A stretch of DNA of 64,000 nt from an archaeon GW2011_AR5 (lineage in GTDB: Archaea; Aenigmatarchaeota; Aenigmatarchaeia; GW2011-AR5). The notes under the pieces were generated by a model, which saw only the letters and a list, made by a program, of their open reading frames with translations, had not been told where the DNA came from and ran no database searches. A program made the position numbers and the translations under genes. The DNA lies in NCBI GenBank assembly GCA_000806115.1, contig JWKQ01000002.1, positions 116,497 to 180,496 of the forward strand, written 5' to 3'. Shown piece after piece: positions 27,523 to 37,520 of this stretch; position 1 is the first letter of the stretch, and every line of letters starts with the position of its first letter.

Positions 27523-27675
27523 ATGAGAATGTTACAAATGCCGAAGTGCTGCGGAAGGGAAATGCAGCCGAACATGGAAACGCTGAAATTCATTGAGATG
27601 AATTGCGGCATATGTGGAGATGTAGTATACGTCAAGAAAGAACAGGCAGAGAAGCCGCAGATGCTCGACGACTAA
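27523..27675 (+). CDS. Small zinc-ribbon protein, 50 aa
   Basis: MRMLQMPKCCGREMQPNMETLKFIEMNCGICGDVVYVKKEQAEKPQMLDD. Confidence 0.55.
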   Translation: MRMLQMPKCCGREMQPNMETLKFIEMNCGICGDVVYVKKEQAEKPQMLDD

Positions 27676-28712
27676 ATTTCTGTCAGTGAAGAAGGGGCGG
27701 TGCTTAGAAGTACGGCTTTTTCCCTGACAAGTACGTCATCTTCTATTCTTATTCCTCCCCAGCCTTTTTTGTAGTAGCCGGGTTCGACCGTAATCACCAT
27801 GTCTTTTGCAAGAACATTTTTGGAGTTCTCGCCGAACGGCGGAAATTCATGAATGGCAATGCCAAGTCCGTGTCCTATGCTGTGAATTAACTTGTGCTTC
27901 AGATCGGATTCAAGGATTTTATTTGCCGCGTTGTGCACATCGCACACTTTCGCGCCGGCCATGATTTCTCTTATTGATGCCTGTTGCGCCCTATAGACGG
28001 TTTTGTAAATGTTTTTTGTAGCGTCGTCGGGCCGCCCCGCGTAAAAAACCCTTGTTATGTCGGAAGAATATCCGTTGAATACAACGCCGAAATCCACAAG
28101 CAGTACGCCTTTCAGCTTTGCGGCTCCTGGTATATGGTGAGGCACGGCGGAATTTTTTCCGGCGGCAACTATTGGCGGGAAGGAGACGCCTTCCGCAGCC
28201 CTTTTCGCAGCGTATTCAATCTCGGCTGCCAGTTCTTTTTCTGTGCCGGATTTAGATACAAGCCCGGATATATTCTCAATAAGCTCTTCTGAAATGCTGC
28301 ACGCTTCTTTTATGTTTTTGATTTCCCGCGGTGTCTTGACTGATCTTATTGATTCCATTTTTTTGGAGACGTCGACTATTTTTCTCCCGTTTAGTATTTT
28401 CTTGAAGCGCAGCAGGCGCGAATAAGTGATGGACGTGAAATCTACGCCGATAGTCTTGCCGTTGTTTTTTTTCATTGCAAGTTCGGCCTCCGCGCGTTTC
28501 TGGATTACTATTTTGCGGCATTTGAATATCTCTGACTCAAGGCGGTTTGTTATGACAACGGGCCCGGATTTCGTTATAATTACAGTGCCTGTCACCTGCG
28601 CGGTCTTGCTGAGCCCGGTGAAATAATAGAAATTCTCGTCAACGCGCGAGCCGTCGGTGAAGAATACAAGCGTGTCCGCACCGCACTCGGCAAGTATTTT
28701 CGGGAAGTCCAT
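27672..28712 (-). CDS. pepQ: Xaa-Pro aminopeptidase, M24 family
   Basis: 'VLLVDFGVVFNGYSSDITRVFY', 'HSIGHGLGIAIHEFPPF', 'MVITVEPGYY'. Confidence 0.9.
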   Translation of the reverse strand: MDFPKILAECGADTLVFFTDGSRVDENFYYFTGLSKTAQVTGTVIITKSGPVVITNRLESEIFKCRKIVIQKRAEAELAMKKNNGKTIGVDFTSITYSRLLRFKKILNGRKIVDVSKKMESIRSVKTPREIKNIKEACSISEELIENISGLVSKSGTEKELAAEIEYAAKRAAEGVSFPPIVAAGKNSAVPHHIPGAAKLKGVLLVDFGVVFNGYSSDITRVFYAGRPDDATKNIYKTVYRAQQASIREIMAGAKVCDVHNAANKILESDLKHKLIHSIGHGLGIAIHEFPPFGENSKNVLAKDMVITVEPGYYKKGWGGIRIEDDVLVREKAVLLSTAPSSLTEI

Positions 28713-28750
28713 TCAATTATTTTAACGGAGAACTAATTAAAAGCACGCCA

Positions 28751-31264
28751 TTATTTTTCCGCCGACCTCTTTGCGGCGGCAAGGTCCTTATCTTTTTGTT
28801 CAAGTTCCCGTCTCACCTCAATGCTGGCACGGTAAGAGTCTATGTCCGTATCCAGCCACGGGTATATTTTCTTTATGGCGTCCTCTGCCGCGCGTTTAAT
28901 ACGCCCATCCCTGTCGTCTTTTATGAGATTTTCCAGCACTGGTATTGCCCTTTCATCTCGCAGTTCGCCAAGTGCATCAGCAGCAGATATCTGCACAAGG
29001 GTATATTTGTCTTCTGTTAGTGCAACCAGAGTGTCAAGAACATCCTTACGACCCTTTCCATAAATCGCGAGGTTTCTTATCGCGGCAAATCGCGGCCTTT
29101 CTTCATTCCCGTACTCCGAATATTTTTTCAGAAATTCTATTGATTCGGCCCCTTTCAGATGGGCTATGCCGTCGACTGCCACCGCCCGTATTGCATCAAG
29201 CCATGAAGCGCGGGTGAGCATCGACATAATAAGTGGTTCGACCGAAGGGTCTTTTGTCTTGCCGAGCGTCCTGCATACCTCTGCAGGAACCAGGTAGCTG
29301 TTTTTATCGTCCAGAAGCGGTTTGATATCCTTTATTATCTTTGGATCCTTGAATTCGCCTAATGCTGCGACAACAGCTTTTCTTGCCGCCGGATGTTTGA
29401 GAGAAAGTCCTTTGATAAGATACTCCATAGCAGTTGTATTTTTCATCTGTCCGAGAAGTGCCGCAATTTCTGCCTGCACGCCCCAGAACTTGTCCTTGAG
29501 CATTGCTTCACCGAGGATTTCTGACTCTTTCAGGGTTCCATATTTTGCAATCTCACCTGCAGCCATTATCCTTCCAATTACGTTCGGGTCGTTGACGAGC
29601 TGGAAAATCCACATCGCAAGCGGTTTCACAGTTTCGATTCTTTTTAGTATGACGTTATCTGGGTCGATGCGAAGCATTAGAGGTTCCGAGTCAATTTTGT
29701 ACGTGAGTATCTGTTCTTTTTGCTCTACGAGTTCTTCGAATGTTTTCGTGCCGCTCCTGGTCGTAAATTCGAATTTGACGTTTGCTGAAAACAGTGGTGT
29801 GTCAGATGTCTGGTTCTGTGAGATATGGATACACGCATCTTTTGTTTTTGCATCCCAGCTGTAAAGCACTTTGTATTCAGGATGTCCGGCGCTGAAAATC
29901 CACTGGTCGAAGAATTTTTTCATGTTCATGCCAGTTACGTCTTCTATTGCTTCTATGAAGTCAAGTGTTTCAACGGCCTTGTCCTGGTTTTTCTGTACGT
30001 AATTTTTGATTACCTTCCACCAGAGTTTGTCTCCAAGGGCGTTTCGTAGCATGTGAAGTATAATCGAGCCTTTCTGGTACGTATGCCTGTCTACGAGGTC
30101 ATTCGGTCTTCTGAAAAGGTTTGTGACAATAGGTCTTCTGTATTTTTCCTTGTCTTCTGAGAAATAAGATTCGGCATTCTGGAATAGTTCGTATAGGAAT
30201 TCATCGTTGCCTCTTTCATGTTCCATGTATAAAGCATCGAAATAAGTGGCAAAGCTTTCATTCAGCCATAGGTGCGACCAGTCCTTGCATGTAATCAGGT
30301 CTCCGAACCACTGGTGCGCCAGTTCGTGGGCGCAAAGCCCTTCGGAAAAATATTTTGCTTCTTCATGCGCTCGTTCGTCATGCAACGCATCATCTGTCTG
30401 CGTAGTGACTGTTGTGTGTTCCATGCCGCCGAATATGAAGTCTACCGCAGCAACTTGGGCATATTTTTCATACGGATAGCTGACACCTATTTTGTTTGAG
30501 AAGAAGTCTATCATCTGCGGTGTTTTACCGAACGCGCGTTTTATATCATCCCCGCGACCCTTCTGGCAGTAATAAATTACAGGCACGTTCTTCCATTTGT
30601 CTTTTAACTCTTCGAAATCACCAACAGCGAAACTCACCAAGTAGGGCGAGTGAGGTTTTGACATCTTCCAGTGGAATGTCTTGGTTTTTTCTTTTTTGTT
30701 TTCACTTGACTTCAGAAGGGTTCCATTGGATACGGCCATAAGATTATTCGGGACTGTTACAACCACCTCTGTGGTAGACTTGTCGTTCGGGAGATCCTGC
30801 GTAGGGAACCAGTACGGCGCGTCTTCGCTCTCGCTGTGTGACCAGACTTGGACAGGTTTGTCAGGATAATGCTTGTCGGGTCCCACGAAGTAAATCCCAA
30901 GTTTTGGATCTTGAAGCTTGTATCCGATAACAACAGTAATTTCCTTGTCAGCTTCCGCATCAGTTGTTATCTCAATCTTTGAATCGTCATAAGTGTATTT
31001 TAACAGCTTCCCCTTGGTATCTTTTACATATAGCAGCTTGAAATGGTGTGCCTTAAGAATCAGGCTGCTCTTTCCGTTCATGGATTTGAAAGATGTGGTG
31101 CAGACGCCTGAAACGGTTTTTTTTGGTATATCAAGGTCCAGTTCTATCTTTACATGTGTAGTCTTGAAGTTCCGACTTTCAGCGTACTGCGGCTTCGGCG
31201 AGAGCCCGGCAAACCTTGGGTCGGGCAGTCCAAGAAATGATGAGTACAAACACATTAGAACCAA
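28751..31264 (-). CDS. pepN: Aminopeptidase N-type M1 metallopeptidase with C-terminal HEAT repeats
   Basis: 'FGGMEHTTV', 'HELAHQWFGD...LWLNESFATY'; HEAT-like repeats after about residue 560. Confidence 0.92.
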   Translation of the reverse strand: MVLMCLYSSFLGLPDPRFAGLSPKPQYAESRNFKTTHVKIELDLDIPKKTVSGVCTTSFKSMNGKSSLILKAHHFKLLYVKDTKGKLLKYTYDDSKIEITTDAEADKEITVVIGYKLQDPKLGIYFVGPDKHYPDKPVQVWSHSESEDAPYWFPTQDLPNDKSTTEVVVTVPNNLMAVSNGTLLKSSENKKEKTKTFHWKMSKPHSPYLVSFAVGDFEELKDKWKNVPVIYYCQKGRGDDIKRAFGKTPQMIDFFSNKIGVSYPYEKYAQVAAVDFIFGGMEHTTVTTQTDDALHDERAHEEAKYFSEGLCAHELAHQWFGDLITCKDWSHLWLNESFATYFDALYMEHERGNDEFLYELFQNAESYFSEDKEKYRRPIVTNLFRRPNDLVDRHTYQKGSIILHMLRNALGDKLWWKVIKNYVQKNQDKAVETLDFIEAIEDVTGMNMKKFFDQWIFSAGHPEYKVLYSWDAKTKDACIHISQNQTSDTPLFSANVKFEFTTRSGTKTFEELVEQKEQILTYKIDSEPLMLRIDPDNVILKRIETVKPLAMWIFQLVNDPNVIGRIMAAGEIAKYGTLKESEILGEAMLKDKFWGVQAEIAALLGQMKNTTAMEYLIKGLSLKHPAARKAVVAALGEFKDPKIIKDIKPLLDDKNSYLVPAEVCRTLGKTKDPSVEPLIMSMLTRASWLDAIRAVAVDGIAHLKGAESIEFLKKYSEYGNEERPRFAAIRNLAIYGKGRKDVLDTLVALTEDKYTLVQISAADALGELRDERAIPVLENLIKDDRDGRIKRAAEDAIKKIYPWLDTDIDSYRASIEVRRELEQKDKDLAAAKRSAEK

Positions 31265-31340
31265 TTCACAGTTTTAAGATATAAAGTTTTAATTTAGAAA
31301 GACCTATGAGAAACATATAAGATTCTTTGTGTGTGGTTCT

Positions 31341-32654
31341 ATGAGCATTTTCAGAAGCTACGATGTACGCGGGATTTACGGCAAGGACATTGACGAAGAC
31401 ATCATGAAACGCATAGGAACGGCTTTTTCCAGGACGTCCACAAAAACGGTTGCTGTCGCCGGCGACATGAGACTTTCAAGCCCCTCGCTCAAGGAGGCGT
31501 TTATCAACGGATGCGACGTTGATGTTATAGACTGCGGATGCGTGCCTCTTGGCGTAGGCATGCTGCATGCACTCGGTAAATATGACTATGCTTACATAAC
31601 GGGCTCGCACCTGCCGAAAGAATGGAACGGCGTGAAATTTTTTCATAAGTCTGGTATAGGCTTTCGCGAAGCGGAGAACAAGTCAATTGAAAAAACATTT
31701 CTTGCGGCAAGAACAAAAAAAACTTCGAAAAAAATAGAGAAAACCGGCACGCGGCAGCTTCTGGAATCCTACAAGAAATACGCTGCAGGAAAGGCAAAGG
31801 CAGCCAGAAACATGCACGTAGTGCTTGATTGCGGCAACGGGATGGCAAGCATCATAGCAAAGGAGATGTTCAGCTACGCCGGATTCAGCGTCGAGGCTAT
31901 ATATGACAAGCTTGACGGCTCTTTCCCGAACAGGAATTCCGACCCGAATGAGGATGGCCTGGAAAAGCTCAAGAAAAAAATGGCGTCGGCTGATATTGGT
32001 ATTGCCTACGACGGCGACGGGGACAGGATGGTGCTTATCGACGAAAAAGGCAGGAAGCTCACGCCGGAGCAGGTGGCGTATCTGGTTTTGCTCGGTGCCG
32101 GGAAGCATGCCGGGCCTGTGGTGGCAAATGTTGAATGCACGCGCGCAATCGATGATATTGCCAGGAAGTTCGGAAAGCAGGTTATACGCGTGCCGGTGGG
32201 TCATACTTTCATGATGGAAGGAGTTGAGAAGCACAAGGCATGCTTCGGGCTGGAGTCTGCTGCGCATTATGCGCTTCCATACATGGCGCCGTTTGACGAC
32301 TCGCTGATTGTCAGCATATTCGCCGCTTCTGTGCTGTCGCATCAGGACAGGCCGCTGTCAGAAATCGCGGACTCTGTCAGGGAATATCCTTTCGAACGCG
32401 TTAATTTTGAGTGCGACGACAAGAGAAAATTCATAAATGTCGAGAATCTAAGGCGGCAATTCAGGAAGGAATACAAGGACGTCACGGCACTTGACGGCGT
32501 GCGCGTTGATTTTCCCGACGGCTGGGTTCTGGTACGCCCGTCAAACACCTCGCCCTTTGTCCGTCTTACAGTAGAGGCGAAAGACGCAAAAACCTTGAAA
32601 CGCCTGATGGAAAAATTCTCCGGAATTATTGTGAGTGAAATCGGTAAGAAATAA
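31341..32654 (+). CDS. manB: Phosphomannomutase/phosphoglucomutase
   Basis: 'FRSYDVRGIYGKDI', 'YITGSHLPKEWNGVKF', 'AYDGDGDRM', 'VRPSNTSPFVRL'. Confidence 0.92.
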   Translation: MSIFRSYDVRGIYGKDIDEDIMKRIGTAFSRTSTKTVAVAGDMRLSSPSLKEAFINGCDVDVIDCGCVPLGVGMLHALGKYDYAYITGSHLPKEWNGVKFFHKSGIGFREAENKSIEKTFLAARTKKTSKKIEKTGTRQLLESYKKYAAGKAKAARNMHVVLDCGNGMASIIAKEMFSYAGFSVEAIYDKLDGSFPNRNSDPNEDGLEKLKKKMASADIGIAYDGDGDRMVLIDEKGRKLTPEQVAYLVLLGAGKHAGPVVANVECTRAIDDIARKFGKQVIRVPVGHTFMMEGVEKHKACFGLESAAHYALPYMAPFDDSLIVSIFAASVLSHQDRPLSEIADSVREYPFERVNFECDDKRKFINVENLRRQFRKEYKDVTALDGVRVDFPDGWVLVRPSNTSPFVRLTVEAKDAKTLKRLMEKFSGIIVSEIGKK

Positions 32655-33308
32655 CTACATGCCCAGTTTCTTCAGAATTTCGCCCGCTTCTTCAAGTTCT
32701 TTCATCGTGTTAATTGTGACCCAGTGGCCTGTATGCTTGAATGCCTTGAGCTTGCCCTGCAAAGCGAGCTTCGGCAGCACGTCGTGTTCCAGGCTGCCTT
32801 TTTCCGGAAAGTCTATGTTTTTGTTCAGCAAATGCATGCCGGAGTTCGCCCAGTAAGGCAGGAGCGGCTTCTCCTCAAACTTCTTGATAAGATCGTCATC
32901 CAGGTCCACAATGCCGAACTGGCTGTGGAATCTGCATATGACAGTGGTGTTGCTGCCCATTTTAATCAGTTCATCTATGTTGACATTATTTATGTCGTCC
33001 GAATTAAGGCATAGGAATTCGTCGCCGTCGACATGCTCGAGCGCGAGTTTTACCGCACCCGCCGTCCCCAGAGGCTCGTTCTCGACGGAGTAGACAAGCT
33101 CATCGCCGTAGTGCTGCTTTATGCTTTCCCATCTGTAGCCGCACGCCACGACAATCTTGTTCACGGCCTTGTATTTTTTCAGGAAATCAAGATGGTACTG
33201 CAGCATAGGCTTGCCGTTTATTTGCACCATGCACTTTGCCATTCCGTCTGTCATGGGTCTTAGGCGCTTCGCCTGTCCGCCGGCAAGGATTATTATGTCC
33301 ATTTTCAT
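32655..33308 (-). CDS. Sugar-1-phosphate nucleotidyltransferase
   Basis: 'MKMDIIILAGGQAKRLRPMTDGMAKCMVQINGKPMLQY'. Confidence 0.9.
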   Translation of the reverse strand: MKMDIIILAGGQAKRLRPMTDGMAKCMVQINGKPMLQYHLDFLKKYKAVNKIVVACGYRWESIKQHYGDELVYSVENEPLGTAGAVKLALEHVDGDEFLCLNSDDINNVNIDELIKMGSNTTVICRFHSQFGIVDLDDDLIKKFEEKPLLPYWANSGMHLLNKNIDFPEKGSLEHDVLPKLALQGKLKAFKHTGHWVTINTMKELEEAGEILKKLGM

Positions 33309-33330
33309 TCAACCTGGAAGTGTATGACGC

Positions 33331-33723
33331 CTATGGCGTCTTTCTGTTTTCTATTTTACTGGCTATTATTTCAAGCTCGCTTTTATAAATGCCTACCTGC
33401 CCGTCAACAACGACAGAGTCGTTTTCCTGCAGCTCGTAAACTTTTTGTCCGCGTGCAGTTCTTTCAAACATTACGACAGTTATGTTGCCGGTCGCGTCCT
33501 CCAGTCCGATAAAAATGTTTCCGTTGCTGGCGCTGATAGAGTTTATGGTGCCATTTACCGAAACCAGCCTTCCCGAGTCTTTTTCGTCTATACTTTCTAT
33601 TTTCAGGCGTTCCGGGCCCAGCAGGGTTATCGAAAGGTATATGGCAATTATCCCAATCACTGCCAAAACAAGCGAAATCTTAGCAAGCTTTTCGTCTGTT
33701 ATCATGTCCCAGCTCGAATACAT
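33331..33723 (-). CDS. Membrane-anchored OB-fold protein
   Basis: N-terminal TM then OB-like 'VSVNGTINSISASNGNIFIGLEDATGNITVVMF'. Confidence 0.65.
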   Translation of the reverse strand: MYSSWDMITDEKLAKISLVLAVIGIIAIYLSITLLGPERLKIESIDEKDSGRLVSVNGTINSISASNGNIFIGLEDATGNITVVMFERTARGQKVYELQENDSVVVDGQVGIYKSELEIIASKIENRKTP

Positions 33724-34261
33724 CTACATCTTCGTAAACAGGGCCTTTGCTGGTTACCACGGATTTTTTCAGTTTTATACAATTAACCTTCATCGTCCCT
33801 GCGTTAATGCTTTTGTGTCTGTTCAGGAATTTGATTATTTCTTCCCGATACGTTTGCGATCGGACTCTTGCAAGCGTCAAATGAGATGAGGACTTCTCCT
33901 TGTTGAATAATCCGGAAAGCGCCTCATTAACAATAGATTGTAGGTTAATCAATGAAGGCTTGTTGTCAGATATGTCTTTCTGTCCTTCACCCAGCCAGAC
34001 AACGCGTATGAATTTATCATTTGGAAAGACGCCAACACCGGCAATCTCTGTGAAAAATTGCATGTGGCTGCCGGCGACATCTTTCAAGATGTACCTAATC
34101 TTGTTCACAATGTCTTCATCGACTTCACCAAGGAATTTCAAAGTAAAGTGGAGGTTTTCCGGCTCGACAAGCTTTGTGTTCAGGCCGGCGAGTTCTTTTT
34201 GAAGCGCTTCGACTTTCTTTCTTAGTTCCGGAGCCAGGTCGACAGCTACAAAGCACCGCAT
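33680..34261 (-). CDS. thpR: RNA 2',3'-cyclic phosphodiesterase / 2'-5' RNA ligase
   Basis: 'MRCFVAVDLAPELR', 'LHFTLKFLGEV', 'SSHLTLARVR'. Confidence 0.92.
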   Translation of the reverse strand: MRCFVAVDLAPELRKKVEALQKELAGLNTKLVEPENLHFTLKFLGEVDEDIVNKIRYILKDVAGSHMQFFTEIAGVGVFPNDKFIRVVWLGEGQKDISDNKPSLINLQSIVNEALSGLFNKEKSSSHLTLARVRSQTYREEIIKFLNRHKSINAGTMKVNCIKLKKSVVTSKGPVYEDVDVFELGHDNRRKAC

Positions 34262-34430
34262 GAAAAGTCTTGTCTCAGGGTGCTTAAATTAATGACTCCG
34301 GGAAATAAGCGGAAAAAACCAGCTTATGAGAGGTATTTTGTCAAAAGTCTGTATGTGCCAGAAATCTGCATTTCCAGGAGCCATAAGTCCAAAGAAGCTT
34401 TAAGTTTACAGCTGATAAGTTTATTTTGTT

Positions 34431-34739
34431 GTGGGAGATATGGGACGGAAAAAAGGATTTGATGAAAGGAAAATTGGGAAGATTGTGTCGGTTTTAGCCG
34501 CGAATCCAGATGGAGCATGGGTAAGGCAGATTGCCAAGCAGGCAGGCTATTCGCCGCCTACAATAACCCATTATGTAGAAGGCATCTTGGCACCGCTTGT
34601 AGAAGATACCAGCCTTGGAACTGGTAAGCCGTTGCTGCGGGTTATCAGGCTTAAGCCGTTTGTTCTTGAGAAGCTTCAGGAAGGCAAGGACCTCCGCCAT
34701 ATAATGAAAATTTTGCGCTTGGTGGGCAAAATCCAGTAG
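34431..34739 (+). CDS. Winged-helix DNA-binding protein
   Basis: 'GAWVRQIAKQAGYSPPTITHYVEGILAPLVED'. Confidence 0.65.
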   Translation: MGDMGRKKGFDERKIGKIVSVLAANPDGAWVRQIAKQAGYSPPTITHYVEGILAPLVEDTSLGTGKPLLRVIRLKPFVLEKLQEGKDLRHIMKILRLVGKIQ

Positions 34740-34904
34740 ATTTCAAGCATTTTCTGGCTGTTAATAGCTCTAAATTTTCTAATAAAGCTAAAAATAGGCT
34801 TTCAGGTTCTAAAACACAATATAAAATGGCTAATTTTGATATGCCAAGTCTAACCTTGGCTCACGAAATACCACTCTAGGCTCACCAAATTTTTATGTTT
34901 ACGT

Positions 34905-35260
34905 GAAGGTTCAGTGAAATTCATGTGAAGTTCATCAAGATTTTGTGAATACAAGCGTGAATGCATGTGAATACAGTGAATATATCTCACAAATTAGTCA
35001 TTTAGTTGAAAGCCTTATTTTACTAAACTCACATTTTAACACTAACTATGCCAAAAATACGGAATACCCTTCATATACCCTTCACAAACCCTTCATTTTG
35101 ATATATGAAGTTCACGAAAAAATCAGTGAAATTCATATGAATTCATGGTGAAAATAAGAAAAAATATGTTATATTCACGAAAAAACTAAAGATATTAGTG
35201 AAGGGCTAAATTAAAACTGTGAAATTAATAAAAATATCAGTGAAGATATGTGAAGCTTAC
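34905..35260. repeat. Iteron-like array of GTGAA/TTCAC pentamers
   Basis: About 13 GTGAA and 3 TTCAC by eye in roughly 350 AT-rich bp, ending just before the AAA ATPase promoter region. Confidence 0.65.
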
Positions 35261-35300
35261 AATACAAAAACTTATATACTCTAGTATACAAGAATAAGCC

Positions 35301-36485
35301 ATGGAAGATGAAATGGATGTAACGCTTGCCGAAGATGACCAATCTAACCTACAGAATCCTGAGACGGAGCCTGAAAAGACGTCCGAAGCCTCACATAAGA
35401 AGGAAGAGGTGCAAGAGCCGGTTCGGGAACAAATAAGCCATATAATACCTAAGATGCCAAATAACCCGGATGAGTGGTTTAAAGCCATGAAATGGGCTGA
35501 AAACCCATTTATTTTGAACATTATACCGGAATTATTCGTAGGTTATCAACCCCAGTCTGAAGAATTGATAAGATTGGTTAAGGAGAAGCACAAGATTATA
35601 CTGGTTATAGGTCCGACAGGTTCAGGTAAAACAACGTTGCTTGAATGGCTTTCAAAAAACCTGGATAAGCGGTTCGACTCTGTGTTTGTGGGCAAACCAC
35701 CGCAGAAATCGGACGAATTTGTGGACATCTTTAACGAGAAATACCCACGTTTTCTCAGGAAGCTGAAGAATGTATATCAGATACCTGGTTTCCTGAACAA
35801 AAAGCTCCGCAATAAGCACCTTGTTGTGCTTTATGACGAGGCGCATGAGTCAAAGATGGACGTTCTTGAATGGCTGCGAGTGCTGAGCGATCAAGTGGAC
35901 AATATGTCCATAATTGTTGCCGGACTTCCTGTTTTTGAGGAACATCTTGCAAAGCTTGAGACGCTTAGAAAACGAATAATGGGGAAAATCGAGCTCGTAT
36001 CACTCACAAAAGAAGAAACGGAGAAACTCATCGTAAGAAGAATACAAAGCATAGGCGGCAAAGGTGACGAGTTCAAGGAACTTATCGATGCAATTTATAG
36101 CTTGTCTGGCGGGTTTCCAAGGGAAATAATAAAAGTTTGCAACGACGTCGTCAACGAATCGATGATTACAGGTAAGCCTCTTACAAAAGAATTGCTGGCA
36201 AGAGAGCCTACAAAGGAAGAAATGAAAGTTTCCCTCAGGTTCCTTGAGGAATTGAGCCCGATGCAGCGTGAGATTGTAGAGATGCTCGTGAATCCGATGA
36301 CGCCGGGCCAAATAGCCAATAATTTAGACTTGGCAAAATACAAATCTCGCCAGCACGCGGTTCGCTCGATGAACAATATTCTGAAGAGGCTGATGGACGA
36401 CGGGCTTGTCGAAAGAATGAAGGAAGACCGTGCTTATCTGTACCAGCTTTCTCCTAGCATACGAAGTATCGTCGTGAAAGCATAG
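35301..36485 (+). CDS. AAA ATPase (ExeA/Orc-like) with C-terminal winged helix
   Basis: Walker A 'VIGPTGSGKTTLLEWL', Walker B 'LVVLYDEAHES', C-terminal wHTH 'MTPGQIANNLDLAKYKSRQHAVRSMNNILKRLMDDGLV'. Confidence 0.8.
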   Translation: MEDEMDVTLAEDDQSNLQNPETEPEKTSEASHKKEEVQEPVREQISHIIPKMPNNPDEWFKAMKWAENPFILNIIPELFVGYQPQSEELIRLVKEKHKIILVIGPTGSGKTTLLEWLSKNLDKRFDSVFVGKPPQKSDEFVDIFNEKYPRFLRKLKNVYQIPGFLNKKLRNKHLVVLYDEAHESKMDVLEWLRVLSDQVDNMSIIVAGLPVFEEHLAKLETLRKRIMGKIELVSLTKEETEKLIVRRIQSIGGKGDEFKELIDAIYSLSGGFPREIIKVCNDVVNESMITGKPLTKELLAREPTKEEMKVSLRFLEELSPMQREIVEMLVNPMTPGQIANNLDLAKYKSRQHAVRSMNNILKRLMDDGLVERMKEDRAYLYQLSPSIRSIVVKA

Positions 36486-36615
36486 GGAAGAAACGCGACG
36501 TCCACATCTCACATAAGAATCGTGATTTCTTCGTAATTGGCGAAAATGCCGCAGAAATTATTTATACCTGCTCTGGTAATTAGTAACCATACAATTGAAG
36601 AGAGGTTGATTAAAA

Positions 36616-36870
36616 ATGCAAAGTAGAGGAAGAGATTTGCTCGGAAAAGTAATAGTTTCCGAGGAAACGGGGAGAAAATTCGGAGTCATCGGTGATATTA
36701 ATTTCGTTTCTGAGAGCGGCGAACTGCTGAACCTTGTGCTGGTTGAGCCTACCAAGCACATTGGCGATCTTTCCCTTGAAAAAGACGACAACAACCGCCT
36801 TCTGATACCGTTCTCTTCTGTCAAGTCCGTCGGAGACTTCGTAATCATAAGCGAGAAGGAAATTGCTTAA
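36616..36870 (+). CDS. PRC-barrel domain protein
   Basis: 'GRDLLGKVIVSEETGRKFGVIGDINFVSESGELLNLVL...IPFSSVKSVGDFVII'. Confidence 0.85.
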   Translation: MQSRGRDLLGKVIVSEETGRKFGVIGDINFVSESGELLNLVLVEPTKHIGDLSLEKDDNNRLLIPFSSVKSVGDFVIISEKEIA

Positions 36871-36871
36871 T

Positions 36872-36963
36872 GTGAAGCAAATAAAGAATAGGGATATTAT
36901 AAATTTGCTTCACTTAAAGCGTTCCAAATTATGGCATCCAGATTCTTTTCTTGGAACGCTTTA
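36872..36963. repeat. Paired-hairpin element, copy A
   Basis: GTGAAGCAAAT/ATTTGCTTCAC (36872-36913) followed by TAAAGCGTTCCAA/TTGGAACGCTTTA (36915-36963). Confidence 0.75.
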
Positions 36964-37100
36964 AACTGCTGCTTTTTGAATTTTGCACCAATCTCTTTTG
37001 CCACTTTTCTGTGCGCACCGAAGTATGAACTGAGATATTTTTGCTATATTAATGAGTCATACTTTTCATCAATAAGAAGCATGTCTGGTAATTATTTTCT

Positions 37101-37520
37101 ATGTCGGTATACAGGCAGATGTCAGATCTGGTTTCTGTGGTTGGAAATAAGCAGCATGTTGTATACAAAGGAATAGATCCTGAAGAACGGCGCGAGTGCA
37201 GAACACGCCCAAAAGATTTGAGGAGAACAAATCTCGGATTAGTCGAAGCACTTCCGTGCGGCAATTTTTATTTACGCGAACCTGATTTGGTCGTAAATCC
37301 GCAGTTTCTTGCGGAAGCGCGTGCATACCAGGAACTTTTTGTAGCAATGAGTATCCCTCATGCTCCTCCAAGGACAGGAGAAAGGGAATTGGAATTGACC
37401 AGAAGGAGGAATGACGAGATTTTAACTGAAAGATTTGACAGGATTTTAATGGAGCATCCCGAGCTGACTGCTTATTTGGCACAAATCTCTCCGACAAATA
37501 CTGTGAAAGCTAATCGCTGA
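37101..37520 (+). CDS. Hypothetical protein
   Basis: 139 aa ORF, convergent overlap with radA. Confidence 0.5.
   Translation: MSVYRQMSDLVSVVGNKQHVVYKGIDPEERRECRTRPKDLRRTNLGLVEALPCGNFYLREPDLVVNPQFLAEARAYQELFVAMSIPHAPPRTGERELELTRRRNDEILTERFDRILMEHPELTAYLAQISPTNTVKANR

Noticed and set aside
34905-35260. CRISPR array
   Set aside because: Repeats are 5-8 nt with irregular spacing and mixed orientation; no constant repeat-spacer unit and no cas genes
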